64,000 nt of DNA, from NCBI GenBank assembly GCA_004297555.1, contig SCSV01000286.1, positions 1 to 64,000 of the forward strand, given 5' to 3'. This stretch comes from Salinibacterium sp. (GTDB taxonomy: Bacteria > Actinomycetota > Actinomycetes > Actinomycetales > Microbacteriaceae). Below the pieces are notes generated by a model, which had not been told where the DNA came from, searched no databases, and saw only the letters and a program-made list of their open reading frames with translations. Shown in pieces: positions 57,343 through 64,000 of the stretch (its first letter is position 1; each line of letters opens with the position of its first letter). The position numbers and the translations under genes were made by a program.

Positions 57343-57699
57343 ATGGGACACAACGCATTCGGAACGTGTTGCGCGGACTGCGCGCAGAAGGCGACGACGC
57401 TGGGCATGCTGGGATGGCTGCCGAGTGGGTTCGGTGGGCTCGGCACCACCTGCGACGCTGCTGGGAAGTGCTACCCGGCGGAGTTTCCACCGTCGCCTCT
57501 CGCGACTCCTTCTCAGTACCGCGCGGGTGCGCTCATCGGGCTCGGCATCGGTGGCGTTCTCTCCTATGGCGGCTACTCGCTTTGGCGCTCGAAGCACCAG
57601 ATTTGGGGCGGCCTGCTTCTCGTGCTCGGACTGCCCGGCGTGGTGAGCGGGAGCTACCAGCTGGCTACGGGGCAGCCTCTCTTCAACTGGAGGGGCTGA
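57343..57699 (+). CDS. two-TM protein with Cys-rich N-terminus
   Basis: 118 residues. GTCCADCAQKA and a later CDAAGKC suggest disulfides or metal binding; hydrophobic segments YRAGALIGLGIGGVLSYGGY and WGGLLLVLGLPGVVSG follow. Starts right after the previous stop. Unrecognised. Confidence 0.58.
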   Translation: MGHNAFGTCCADCAQKATTLGMLGWLPSGFGGLGTTCDAAGKCYPAEFPPSPLATPSQYRAGALIGLGIGGVLSYGGYSLWRSKHQIWGGLLLVLGLPGVVSGSYQLATGQPLFNWRG

Positions 57700-57701
57700 G
57701 C

Positions 57702-58751
57702 ATGGCTCACGGACGCAAGAAGTGCCCACGCGAGGGAACGCGGTTGAAGTACGAGCCGAGTCCCGTCTCGCACGCGATGTACACGCGCCCTCCGATGCCG
57801 GGCGAGGTCGGCACGGTCGTTTCCCTTCCGCTCCCTGGGGCTGGTCGGAAGACGTGTACGGGCTCGCACTCGCAGGACCTCGTGTACGTGAACTGGCCGA
57901 GCATCGGCACGATGGGCGTGGCGCGCGCGGACGTCGAGAAGGTGAAGGGGCGTGGGCCGAAGCAGATGCAGGTGAACGGTGCGTTGGCGGACCGCATCTA
58001 CGCCTACGCCATCGGGCAGCGCGTCATCGTGAGGGGGCTCGGGCCGGGCCACGTCACCATGAAGCGCGGCATCCACTTGGGCGTGAAGCTCGACAGTGGG
58101 GCGTTCACCTACGCGCATGTGTCGTCGGTGGAGCCGACGGGCGAGCGTCAGCGCTTCAGTGGGCCCAAAGATGTGCAGTACGAATCGGTTGGTGAACACA
58201 TGACACTCGGCGGACTTGGGCTGCCAGCCGAACGCCACGTCGACAAGGCGCAATACTTCCAAGAGCACGCGTTGAATGCGGCGCAAGAAGCAGAGAAGCA
58301 TCTCGCGAACAACGATTGCCTCTCTGCGTTCCAACACCTCGTCGATGCAATTCAGGACGACCGCACAGCCGCAACTCACGTTCGTGCTGCAAACGGCAAT
58401 GCAATGGCGACCCCCGGCCTCCACACTACGCTCATCGAGTTCAGGAAGAAGTGCGTGAAGCGTGATGCGAGAACGCTTGGCGGCGTGGGGGTCTGGATGG
58501 AAGGCCAACAGAAAATTCGGCTCACCTACGGCACGCTTCCCGACTTCGAGACGTTCGAGCGTCATTTCGGGAAGGGCACGTTCCCCATCCATCACGGCTC
58601 GTCGGGGCGCGGCAGGATTCGTCCAGCTGAGGGCAACTACACCGCGCGCGAACTCTACGCGGAGCTTCAGAATCTCGTCTCGTACGAGGACGATGAAGCG
58701 TCGAGCTGGGTCAGCTCGATTCTTTCTACTCTCGGATTCGAGTGGGTGTGA
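57702..58751 (+). CDS. hypothetical protein
   Basis: 349 residues. KCPREGTRLKYEPSPV at the N-terminus, small beta domains (GTVVSLPLPGAG; GQRVIVRGLGPGHVTMK) and a helical region (EHALNAAQEAEKHLANNDCL) reminiscent of helical-repeat proteins. GGAGGGG-type ribosome site. No family recognised. Confidence 0.62.
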   Translation: MAHGRKKCPREGTRLKYEPSPVSHAMYTRPPMPGEVGTVVSLPLPGAGRKTCTGSHSQDLVYVNWPSIGTMGVARADVEKVKGRGPKQMQVNGALADRIYAYAIGQRVIVRGLGPGHVTMKRGIHLGVKLDSGAFTYAHVSSVEPTGERQRFSGPKDVQYESVGEHMTLGGLGLPAERHVDKAQYFQEHALNAAQEAEKHLANNDCLSAFQHLVDAIQDDRTAATHVRAANGNAMATPGLHTTLIEFRKKCVKRDARTLGGVGVWMEGQQKIRLTYGTLPDFETFERHFGKGTFPIHHGSSGRGRIRPAEGNYTARELYAELQNLVSYEDDEASSWVSSILSTLGFEWV

Positions 58752-58752
58752 C

Positions 58753-59223
58753 GTGGACGAGCTGCCCAAGTGCCCAGGTGACGCTCCCCCGGTGGTGCGC
58801 CTCTCGCTGCGTCATGAGAAGTGCCCGCGCAAGGGCGTCGTTCGGCACTTGCGCACGCCAAACGACATCCACTCGTACTTGAAGACCGAGTACGGATGCG
58901 AAGCGCAAGAGTGGGCGGTCGTCATTGGCCTGGGTTCCAACAACGCCATCCTCGGCATTCACGAAGTCGCCATTGGCGGGCTCGACTCGACGGTCGTAGA
59001 CCCGCGAGTAGTGTTCGCCGGACTCCTTCTGATGGGCGCTGCAGCGTTTGTCTTCTGTCACAACCATCCAAGCGGCAGTACACAGCCGAGTACGTTGGAC
59101 GTCACGATGACTCGCCAGCTCAAGGACGCCGGCAAGATTTTGGGAATCCGCATGGTCGACCACATCATCGTGAGCGGAACCGGCTACACCTCTTTCCTTG
59201 CAGAGGGAATGTTTCCATCGTGA
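58753..59223 (+). CDS. RadC-like JAB/MPN+ domain protein
   Basis: 156 residues, GTG start. HNHPSG (in FVFCHNHPSGSTQPS) with the downstream Asp of the JAMM metal site (TLDVTMTRQL), then GIRMVDHIIVSGTGYTSF, is the RadC pattern. RadC-like JAMM domains are found on phages and mobile elements; activity unproven. The N-terminus lacks the RadC helix-hairpin-helix. Confidence 0.84.
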   Translation: MDELPKCPGDAPPVVRLSLRHEKCPRKGVVRHLRTPNDIHSYLKTEYGCEAQEWAVVIGLGSNNAILGIHEVAIGGLDSTVVDPRVVFAGLLLMGAAAFVFCHNHPSGSTQPSTLDVTMTRQLKDAGKILGIRMVDHIIVSGTGYTSFLAEGMFPS

Positions 59224-60956
59224 CCCTCGACCAAGCCATCGCTTTGCTGCTCGGCGCCGGCTTCGGTGCGCGTGCACTGGATGGGAGAAAAAACGCTCTC
59301 GCCCGCGTCGGTTACGCGCTGGTCGGCTACGACCTGCTCAAGACCGGAATCACCGGCCAGGGTTCCATCTTTGGTGCGCAGTCGAGCGGACTGGCGAAGG
59401 TGTCATCGTCCAGGGCGAAGTTGAAGTTCGAGGAGCGTCGGGTCCGAACCATCGCAGAGCGTGTTGCGTATGTGCACGAGCAGATGGTGCTGGGCACCCG
59501 CGACCCTCAGGTCTACGCACTCGCTCGAGAAGTTGTCGCGCGAAAGTGCGGTGCAGAGTTCTGCATTCCGGAGAAGGACCACAAGGGCGAGATGGCCGCG
59601 CTCTTCAACGAAGCTCGAGCCCGTTGCCGATACACGCTCGACCCTGTCGACTACGATGCGTTTCAGACGCCGGGCAAGACGCTGCAGCTCGCCAGCGGCG
59701 ACTGCTTCGTGAAGGGCACGGTGGTACTCAAGAAAGGGCACGAGTTGGTACCGGTCGAGTCTCTCCGTCTCGGAGACGAAATCTGGGGGCTCAATCGCTG
59801 GTCGAAGGTGATGAACACTTGGGAGAAGGGAGTGCTCCCGACGTGGAACATCCAGCTCAACAATGGCTCCGCGATGCGCTTGACTCCAGACCACAAGGTT
59901 TGGGTGTGGAAGTGCAAGGATGAGCACAAGGATGCGCGGTACGGAGGACAAGAGTGTTCGTGTCGCCTTGACAACCGAGAGTTGGTTCGCATCCGCGTGA
60001 GGGAACTTAAGTGTGGCATGGTGTTGCCGCAGCCGGAACGCATCCCGTTCGGTTCCGAAAAGATGGACCCAACTCGCGCGTACGTTGAGGGGCTCTACGT
60101 TTCTGACGGCTCATCGGCACACTCGAATACGTTCGAGATTGCCGGCCAAGACGGTTGTCCAAAAGAGGCGCAGAAGAAAGAAGTCGAGCGCATCTGCGCG
60201 GTGCTCGGAATTCCGACGAGGTGGTATCGGAAGTACATCACGGTGAAAGACAAAATCTGGACGCAGCGGATGAAGACGATGGGTACGCGTGCGCCCAACA
60301 AGCGCGCCCTTTCCATCAACCTCGAAGAGGGCGGAGCACTCAATTTACTTCGCGGTATCATGGCCGATAGCGGGAAGAACAGCCAAGGTTTCGGCTCTAC
60401 CTTCACCACTACTTCTCGCCAGCTTTGGCTTCAGACGCGCGTGCTACTCAAGATGGCTGGCAAAACAGCAAGCGAGCGCTACATCGTCGACCATGGCGGC
60501 CTCGGAGAGAATCCGATTTGGAGGTTGGGCATCCGAGGTGGCGGCCCGGCCGGCAATGCGTCCAAGCTCCTGCGCGTGAAGGACGTTGTTCGGGACAATG
60601 TCGAGAAGCCGTGCTTCGACATCGAGACGGATGACCACTACGTGTGGCTCCCAGAGGCCGACTGGACCACGAGCCAGTGCGACGATGAAGTGAGCTTGCT
60701 TGGCGCGATGCTGCGCAGTGTCGGCATTCCCGTGCGCAGTCGCATCTACCAGACGCAGGGCAACACGACTTGGAACCACATCAACCTGATGGCCCAGGAC
60801 CCAGGTACCGGCACGTGGCACTCTCTCGACCTCGCCGCGGTGGGTAAGCCGCCCGGCTGGGAGGTCCCGAAGCAGTACATCATCAAGCAGCGTGACTTCG
60901 ACGTTCTCGAGAAGGAAGTACCGCGTTTGTCTGCGGCGCTGAATGCGGTACCCTGA
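59220..60956 (+). CDS. transglutaminase-like protein containing an intein
   Basis: 578 codons from GTG 59220 (GTGA with the RadC stop), about 253 residues after splicing. After an N-terminal domain with a hydrophobic start (LDQAIALLLGAGFGARALDG) the core is LASGD^CDDEVSLLGAMLRSVG, then WNHINLMAQDP and WHSLDLAAVG, giving Cys-His-Asp of transglutaminase-like enzymes. Such domains crosslink or cleave peptides. The intein inserts directly before the catalytic Cys, which is the +1 splice residue. The long upstream part of the track ORF is a shadow. Confidence 0.82.
   Translation: MTLDQAIALLLGAGFGARALDGRKNALARVGYALVGYDLLKTGITGQGSIFGAQSSGLAKVSSSRAKLKFEERRVRTIAERVAYVHEQMVLGTRDPQVYALAREVVARKCGAEFCIPEKDHKGEMAALFNEARARCRYTLDPVDYDAFQTPGKTLQLASGDCFVKGTVVLKKGHELVPVESLRLGDEIWGLNRWSKVMNTWEKGVLPTWNIQLNNGSAMRLTPDHKVWVWKCKDEHKDARYGGQECSCRLDNRELVRIRVRELKCGMVLPQPERIPFGSEKMDPTRAYVEGLYVSDGSSAHSNTFEIAGQDGCPKEAQKKEVERICAVLGIPTRWYRKYITVKDKIWTQRMKTMGTRAPNKRALSINLEEGGALNLLRGIMADSGKNSQGFGSTFTTTSRQLWLQTRVLLKMAGKTASERYIVDHGGLGENPIWRLGIRGGGPAGNASKLLRVKDVVRDNVEKPCFDIETDDHYVWLPEADWTTSQCDDEVSLLGAMLRSVGIPVRSRIYQTQGNTTWNHINLMAQDPGTGTWHSLDLAAVGKPPGWEVPKQYIIKQRDFDVLEKEVPRLSAALNAVP
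59703..60677 (+). mobile_element. intein with LAGLIDADG endonuclease, in the transglutaminase-like gene; C-terminal Gln
   Basis: 325 codons. It begins CFVKGTVVLKKGHELVPVES and ends ADWTTSQ before Cys+1, so the terminal residue is Gln rather than Asn. Block B is LTPDHKVWVW; endonuclease motifs YVEGLYVSDGSS and LLRGIMADSG are in frame; block F is CFDIETDDHYVWL. Gln-terminated inteins are known but uncommon. Confidence 0.86.
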
Positions 60957-60968
60957 AAGGACCTGCAC

Positions 60969-61466
60969 ATGGCACTCCTCGACACGAACAATCCACCGGC
61001 CGAAGTGCTCGCCGCCAACAGCGAGTTGATGATGGGAGAGGTGCGCAAGTGGCTCAATGACCTTGCGTGCGGCGACTTGAAAAACACTCCGGCGCTGCTG
61101 AACCCGTTGCTGCTGGGGTTGATTGCTCTGCGCCTCGGTCAGCTCGTCAACAACAAGGCGCAGGGGTCCAACTACTACCGCATCTCGCCCTTTCAGCTCA
61201 CCAAGGAGGGTCAGAAAATCGTCGAGCGCCAGCAAGACGGGCTGGTGCGCACTGTTCTGCTGTGGGTCGACAAGGCCGGCGCCGGCCCCACACCGTACAT
61301 TCGGGTCGGTGTGAACAAGATGAACATGGTGGCCGGGCAGCAGGGCAGCGGTGGCATCCAGGCGGACGCCGGCAAGCAGCACGAGCTGGGCAACGTTCGA
61401 CCTGAGGTGGAGCTGTGGGCGGCTTCCAGCGTCGACATCTGGACGTACGTCATCGAGTACGCGTGA
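60969..61466 (+). CDS. conserved-looking phage protein, likely structural
   Basis: 165 residues. N-terminal helices (SELMMGEVRKWLNDLACGDL), then beta-rich YYRISPFQLTKEGQ, VRTVLLWVDKAGAGPTPYIR and VELWAASSVDIWTYVIEYA. Resembles small beta-sheet virion proteins. GGACC upstream. Function unknown. Confidence 0.6.
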   Translation: MALLDTNNPPAEVLAANSELMMGEVRKWLNDLACGDLKNTPALLNPLLLGLIALRLGQLVNNKAQGSNYYRISPFQLTKEGQKIVERQQDGLVRTVLLWVDKAGAGPTPYIRVGVNKMNMVAGQQGSGGIQADAGKQHELGNVRPEVELWAASSVDIWTYVIEYA

Positions 61467-61476
61467 GGAGCCACTG

Positions 61477-63852
61477 ATGGCCGCGGTCACGAACAACATC
61501 GAGTCGCACAATGCGCGGGGCATCGAGCGCTCGGACGTGGTGGTCGACAGTGGAAATCTCCACGGTCTCGGCGCGGCCGCGGTGAATCAGGCGTCGCTCG
61601 CGAAGAGCCACACCATGCTGACGAAGTTCGTCTGGTTCCGCTCGATGCTCGAACGCGAGCTGCAGCTGCAGAGCTACAAGCTGGTGAAGGAGGACGGCCT
61701 GTACCGGTTCGTCCTCACGCCTGGGCTGCGGAAGGAAGCCGTGCCGTGGCAGCGCTTCGCCGCCGAGCGGTACACGAAGGCGCTGCTCTGGGGAACGGAC
61801 AACGCGAAGATGCAGTGCCCCACGTTCGCGATTCCGGCCGGCGGCGTGATGGTCGGCGGCACGTGCCCCGGTGCGGACGCCGGTCAGACGGTCACGCCGG
61901 TGAACGCCCGCGTGGCGCGTCTCGAAGGCGCTGCAGACGGCTGGCACCTCCGCACCGAAGCACCGGGCACCGGCGTGAAGCCGCTGGTGAAGGAAGGGCT
62001 TGCCGTCTGCCAGAGCTGCGTGACCGCCGATGCGCTCGTTCTCGTCCGCAATCGCGGACTCGTCCCCATTGGAGAGCTGGTCAACGCCGGCATGGTGGAA
62101 GTGTGGAGCGGAAAGTCGTGGCAGAAGACGCATGCCGTGTTCAACGGCGTTCTGCCGACGTTCCTGGTGACACTGTCCGATGGGCGCACGATTCGCGCAA
62201 CTGGAGACCACAACTTCATTCTCGCTGACAACTCTCGCGTTCGGGCCGATGAGCTTCAAGAGGGAGAAGCACTCCCGTGGGAACTTCCGGAGCCCGATGC
62301 ATCGAACTTCGACGTGACGGGACGGCTGCCGCTCGTTCACCTTGAAGAGCAGCACTTCAACGAGAAGCGAGGCCAGCTCCCGACACAGTGGTCTCGTGAG
62401 TTGGGCCTCTGGCTCGGCTACATCATCGGGGACGGATGGTTCAACGGAAGCGTCAAGCATCCGACCATCGGCATTTGCGCGGCGGAGCAAGACCGCGGTG
62501 ACCTCGACCACATCAACGCATTTGTGTCGAGGTGGACAGGTTCGGAAGCCGAGGTGAACGTCAGTGAGGTCGAACGTTCGAATGACCTCGTCACGTGCGA
62601 GACGCCACAGTCGATGGCGAAGGTTTTCTGGCGTCAGAAGTCGGCTGTGGCACTCGCGTTGGGGCTTGGGCTCAAGAAAGCCAAGGCGGACACGAGAACG
62701 CCGGAGTCCATCTGGTCGGCGCCGATGGATGCGGTTTCGGGCTATCTCTCCGGCCTTTTCTCCACTGATGGGAGCGTCGGCTTTCGAGGGCACGGAGTTG
62801 AGATTTCGTTCGCTTCAGTTTCGCGCACGCTCGTCGATGAGGTTCGACAGCTGCTCATCATGTTCGGCATCAAGTCGAGCTTGACGAAGTACAAGAGCAA
62901 TGAGGAGCGCGGCTACCTTCCGTTATGGAAGGTCTCGCTGACTTGCCACGAGAGCATCATGCGCTTTCGGAAGCACGTCGGATTCTTCAATGAGCGCAAG
63001 TCGAAAAAGCTGGAAGCGTTCATCATCAGTCCGAAGTTCTCTCACCGTGAGCGCAAGACGAATGCGCACGTCGAGAGTGTCGTTCCTACCGGTAAACTCG
63101 AGCCAGTATTCGACCTCGTCAACGTCGGGCCTGAGCACCAGTTCACAGCCAACGGCATCAGCATTTCAAATTGCTACGCGACCGAGGGCTCGTTCAGCCG
63201 GTCGAGTGTTCAAACGGATGAACTCGTACGCTTCTGGTGGATTCGCTCGCAGCTGCAGAACAAGAACGAGGCGCTACTGGAGCAGGTCTTCGTCGACTCC
63301 ATTCTCTCGCTGCCGTTCAAGCACGACCGCCACGGCATCAAGCCCATCCGCCTGCACGACTCGGGTGACTTCTTCTCACAGAAGTACGCCGAGATGTGGC
63401 TGCGCGTTGCTGACGAGCTGGCGGTGCGGATGCCCGAGGTCGTCATCTGGGCTCCGACGCGCACGTGGGCACAGGGCGGGTGGACGGAGTTCTGGAACCA
63501 GCGGCTGCCGCGCTTGAAGAGCGTTCAGTTGGGAAGACGCCCCAACCTGATGGTGCGCCCCAGCGCGTACAACTTCGGAGACGCCGCGCCGGAAGCGATG
63601 GCGCAGGGGAACTCGCGCGGCTCGACGTCCCTCTACGCGGTGCACGCGCGCGTGCCGGCGGAGCTGAAGAACAGGACGGACGCCACGAAGGTCGGCCTCA
63701 CGCGAGGGCTCGAGCCACGCGCCGACTTCAACTGTCAGGTGTACGGAGCGGAGACGGCGTCGTGCACCGCTTCGCTCGCGCCGGATGGAAAGCGCGGCTG
63801 CCGCGCGTGCTGGGTTCACCCTGAGTTGAGGATTAATTATTCTGCTCACTAG
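61477..63852 (+). CDS. GP88-like phage protein containing an intein
   Basis: 791 codons, about 406 residues after splicing, GAGGAG before ATG 61477. The host protein has VGGTCPGADAG, then VCQS^CYATEGSF, HDSGDFFSQKYAEMW, VVIWAPTRTWA and a late Cys set (CQVYGAETASCTASL, GCRACWVHPELR). This resembles the gene-product-88 family of phages, function unknown; the cysteines suggest a metal or FeS site. The intein interrupts the CQS^C cluster. Confidence 0.78.
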   Translation: MAAVTNNIESHNARGIERSDVVVDSGNLHGLGAAAVNQASLAKSHTMLTKFVWFRSMLERELQLQSYKLVKEDGLYRFVLTPGLRKEAVPWQRFAAERYTKALLWGTDNAKMQCPTFAIPAGGVMVGGTCPGADAGQTVTPVNARVARLEGAADGWHLRTEAPGTGVKPLVKEGLAVCQSCVTADALVLVRNRGLVPIGELVNAGMVEVWSGKSWQKTHAVFNGVLPTFLVTLSDGRTIRATGDHNFILADNSRVRADELQEGEALPWELPEPDASNFDVTGRLPLVHLEEQHFNEKRGQLPTQWSRELGLWLGYIIGDGWFNGSVKHPTIGICAAEQDRGDLDHINAFVSRWTGSEAEVNVSEVERSNDLVTCETPQSMAKVFWRQKSAVALALGLGLKKAKADTRTPESIWSAPMDAVSGYLSGLFSTDGSVGFRGHGVEISFASVSRTLVDEVRQLLIMFGIKSSLTKYKSNEERGYLPLWKVSLTCHESIMRFRKHVGFFNERKSKKLEAFIISPKFSHRERKTNAHVESVVPTGKLEPVFDLVNVGPEHQFTANGISISNCYATEGSFSRSSVQTDELVRFWWIRSQLQNKNEALLEQVFVDSILSLPFKHDRHGIKPIRLHDSGDFFSQKYAEMWLRVADELAVRMPEVVIWAPTRTWAQGGWTEFWNQRLPRLKSVQLGRRPNLMVRPSAYNFGDAAPEAMAQGNSRGSTSLYAVHARVPAELKNRTDATKVGLTRGLEPRADFNCQVYGAETASCTASLAPDGKRGCRACWVHPELRINYSAH
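62017..63171 (+). mobile_element. intein with LAGLIDADG endonuclease, in the GP88-like gene
   Basis: 385 codons, starting CVTADALVLVRNRGLVPIGE and ending TANGISISN before Cys+1. Block B is RATGDHNFIL. Two LAGLIDADG motifs, LWLGYIIGDGWFNGS and YLSGLFSTDGSVGF, are in frame; block F is VFDLVNVGPEHQF. Penultimate residue is Ser instead of His. Confidence 0.9.
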
Positions 63853-63882
63853 CGACGCAGCACGGGTGCTACGCTGGCCGCT

Positions 63883-64000
63883 ATGCTCAAGAAGCACGAA
63901 GACGTGTCGTGGGTCGACGCTGCTCGATTCTGGGAGCGCGTCGAAAAAACTGATGGATGTTGGCTGTGGAAGGGCAAAGGACGTCGTGGGTCATCAACTG
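63883..64000 (+). CDS. HNH homing endonuclease, 5' part only
   Basis: Runs off the right edge and is missing from the ORF track. ATG 63883 reads MLKKHEDVSWVDAARFWERV and on into a GCWLWKG segment, the same N-terminal pattern as the HNH gene at 26440 (FWRYVEKLPNGCWRWM). TACGCT lies 7 nt before the ATG, with no ribosome site. Confidence 0.68.
   Translation, partial: MLKKHEDVSWVDAARFWERVEKTDGCWLWKGKGRRGSST

Noticed and set aside
58821-59219. 5' extension of the transglutaminase-like ORF
   Set aside because: The upstream part is out of frame with the RadC-like gene and shadow-like; the GTG at 59220 overlaps the RadC stop.
1-64000. tRNA genes and CRISPR arrays
   Set aside because: No cloverleaf-like segment with a GGTTCGAATCC-type arm outside coding regions, and no regularly spaced direct repeats were seen by eye; a dedicated tRNA and repeat scan would settle it.

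Overview
The window reads as part of a large tailed dsDNA bacteriophage genome (or a prophage) from a GC-rich bacterial host. The support is a PolA-type DNA polymerase, ThyX, dNMP kinase, a Sak4-like recombinase, a Cas4-like nuclease, two SF2 helicases, a DUF3987-like primase/helicase-type ATPase, an M15 endolysin-like peptidase, a holin-like protein, and many short genes joined by ATGA/GTGA/TGATG stop-start overlaps. I see no terminase, portal, capsid or tail gene, no tRNA and no CRISPR array. The host cannot be named from this sequence.

Layout. (1) 1-7432, minus: sugar and glycan genes (epimerase, methyltransferase, GT2, a GT2-TPR-GT4 fusion, zinc ribbon, GT4). (2) 7433-8882: a small virion-like protein, a bidirectional terminator and a plus-strand M15 peptidase. 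(3) 8883-37022, minus: the main early or replication block. It carries HU-like protein, NUDIX, HerA-like ATPase, ThyX, SLOG protein, dNMP kinase, PolA, DinG-like helicase, uracil-DNA glycosylase, ssDNA-binding candidate, Sak4, Cas4-like nuclease, SNF2-like helicase and a DUF3987-like ATPase, interleaved with small zinc-ribbon and membrane proteins. (4) 37288-45319, mostly plus: XRE regulator, minimal 2OG oxygenase, GroES, a glycosyltransferase, NUMOD4-HNH endonuclease, a second HerA/FtsK-like ATPase and small proteins. (5) 45323-46756: holin-like protein (minus) and a membrane-anchored HEMGH metallopeptidase (plus). (6) 46813-49530, plus: Gfo/Idh oxidoreductase, DUF4326 and small genes. (7) 49527-52667, minus: epimerase, C-methyltransferase and cupin, a second nucleotide-sugar cassette. 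(8) 52788-64000, plus: a long disordered protein, basic and membrane proteins, RadC-like, transglutaminase-like and GP88-like proteins, and the start of another HNH gene.

The most striking feature is selfish-element load. Five inteins sit in PolA, the DinG-like helicase, UDG, the transglutaminase-like protein and the GP88-like protein, each at a conserved motif. Four carry in-frame LAGLIDADG-type endonucleases. The PolA intein instead contains an HNH endonuclease gene in a different reading frame with its own Shine-Dalgarno and GTG start. Three further HNH genes stand alone. The UDG domain looks split between two genes: the 27-28 kb gene has the FeS and GEAPG parts, while the conserved HPAY segment is at the N-terminus of the polymerase.

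Regulation. A 19-bp dyad, TGTCAC-N7-GTKACA, recurs with fixed spacing in seven intergenic regions, most of them upstream of transcription units, and looks like a shared operator. Two long perfect inverted repeats (23-bp arms near 35.8 kb, 18-bp arms near 47.7 kb) are not explained by genes.
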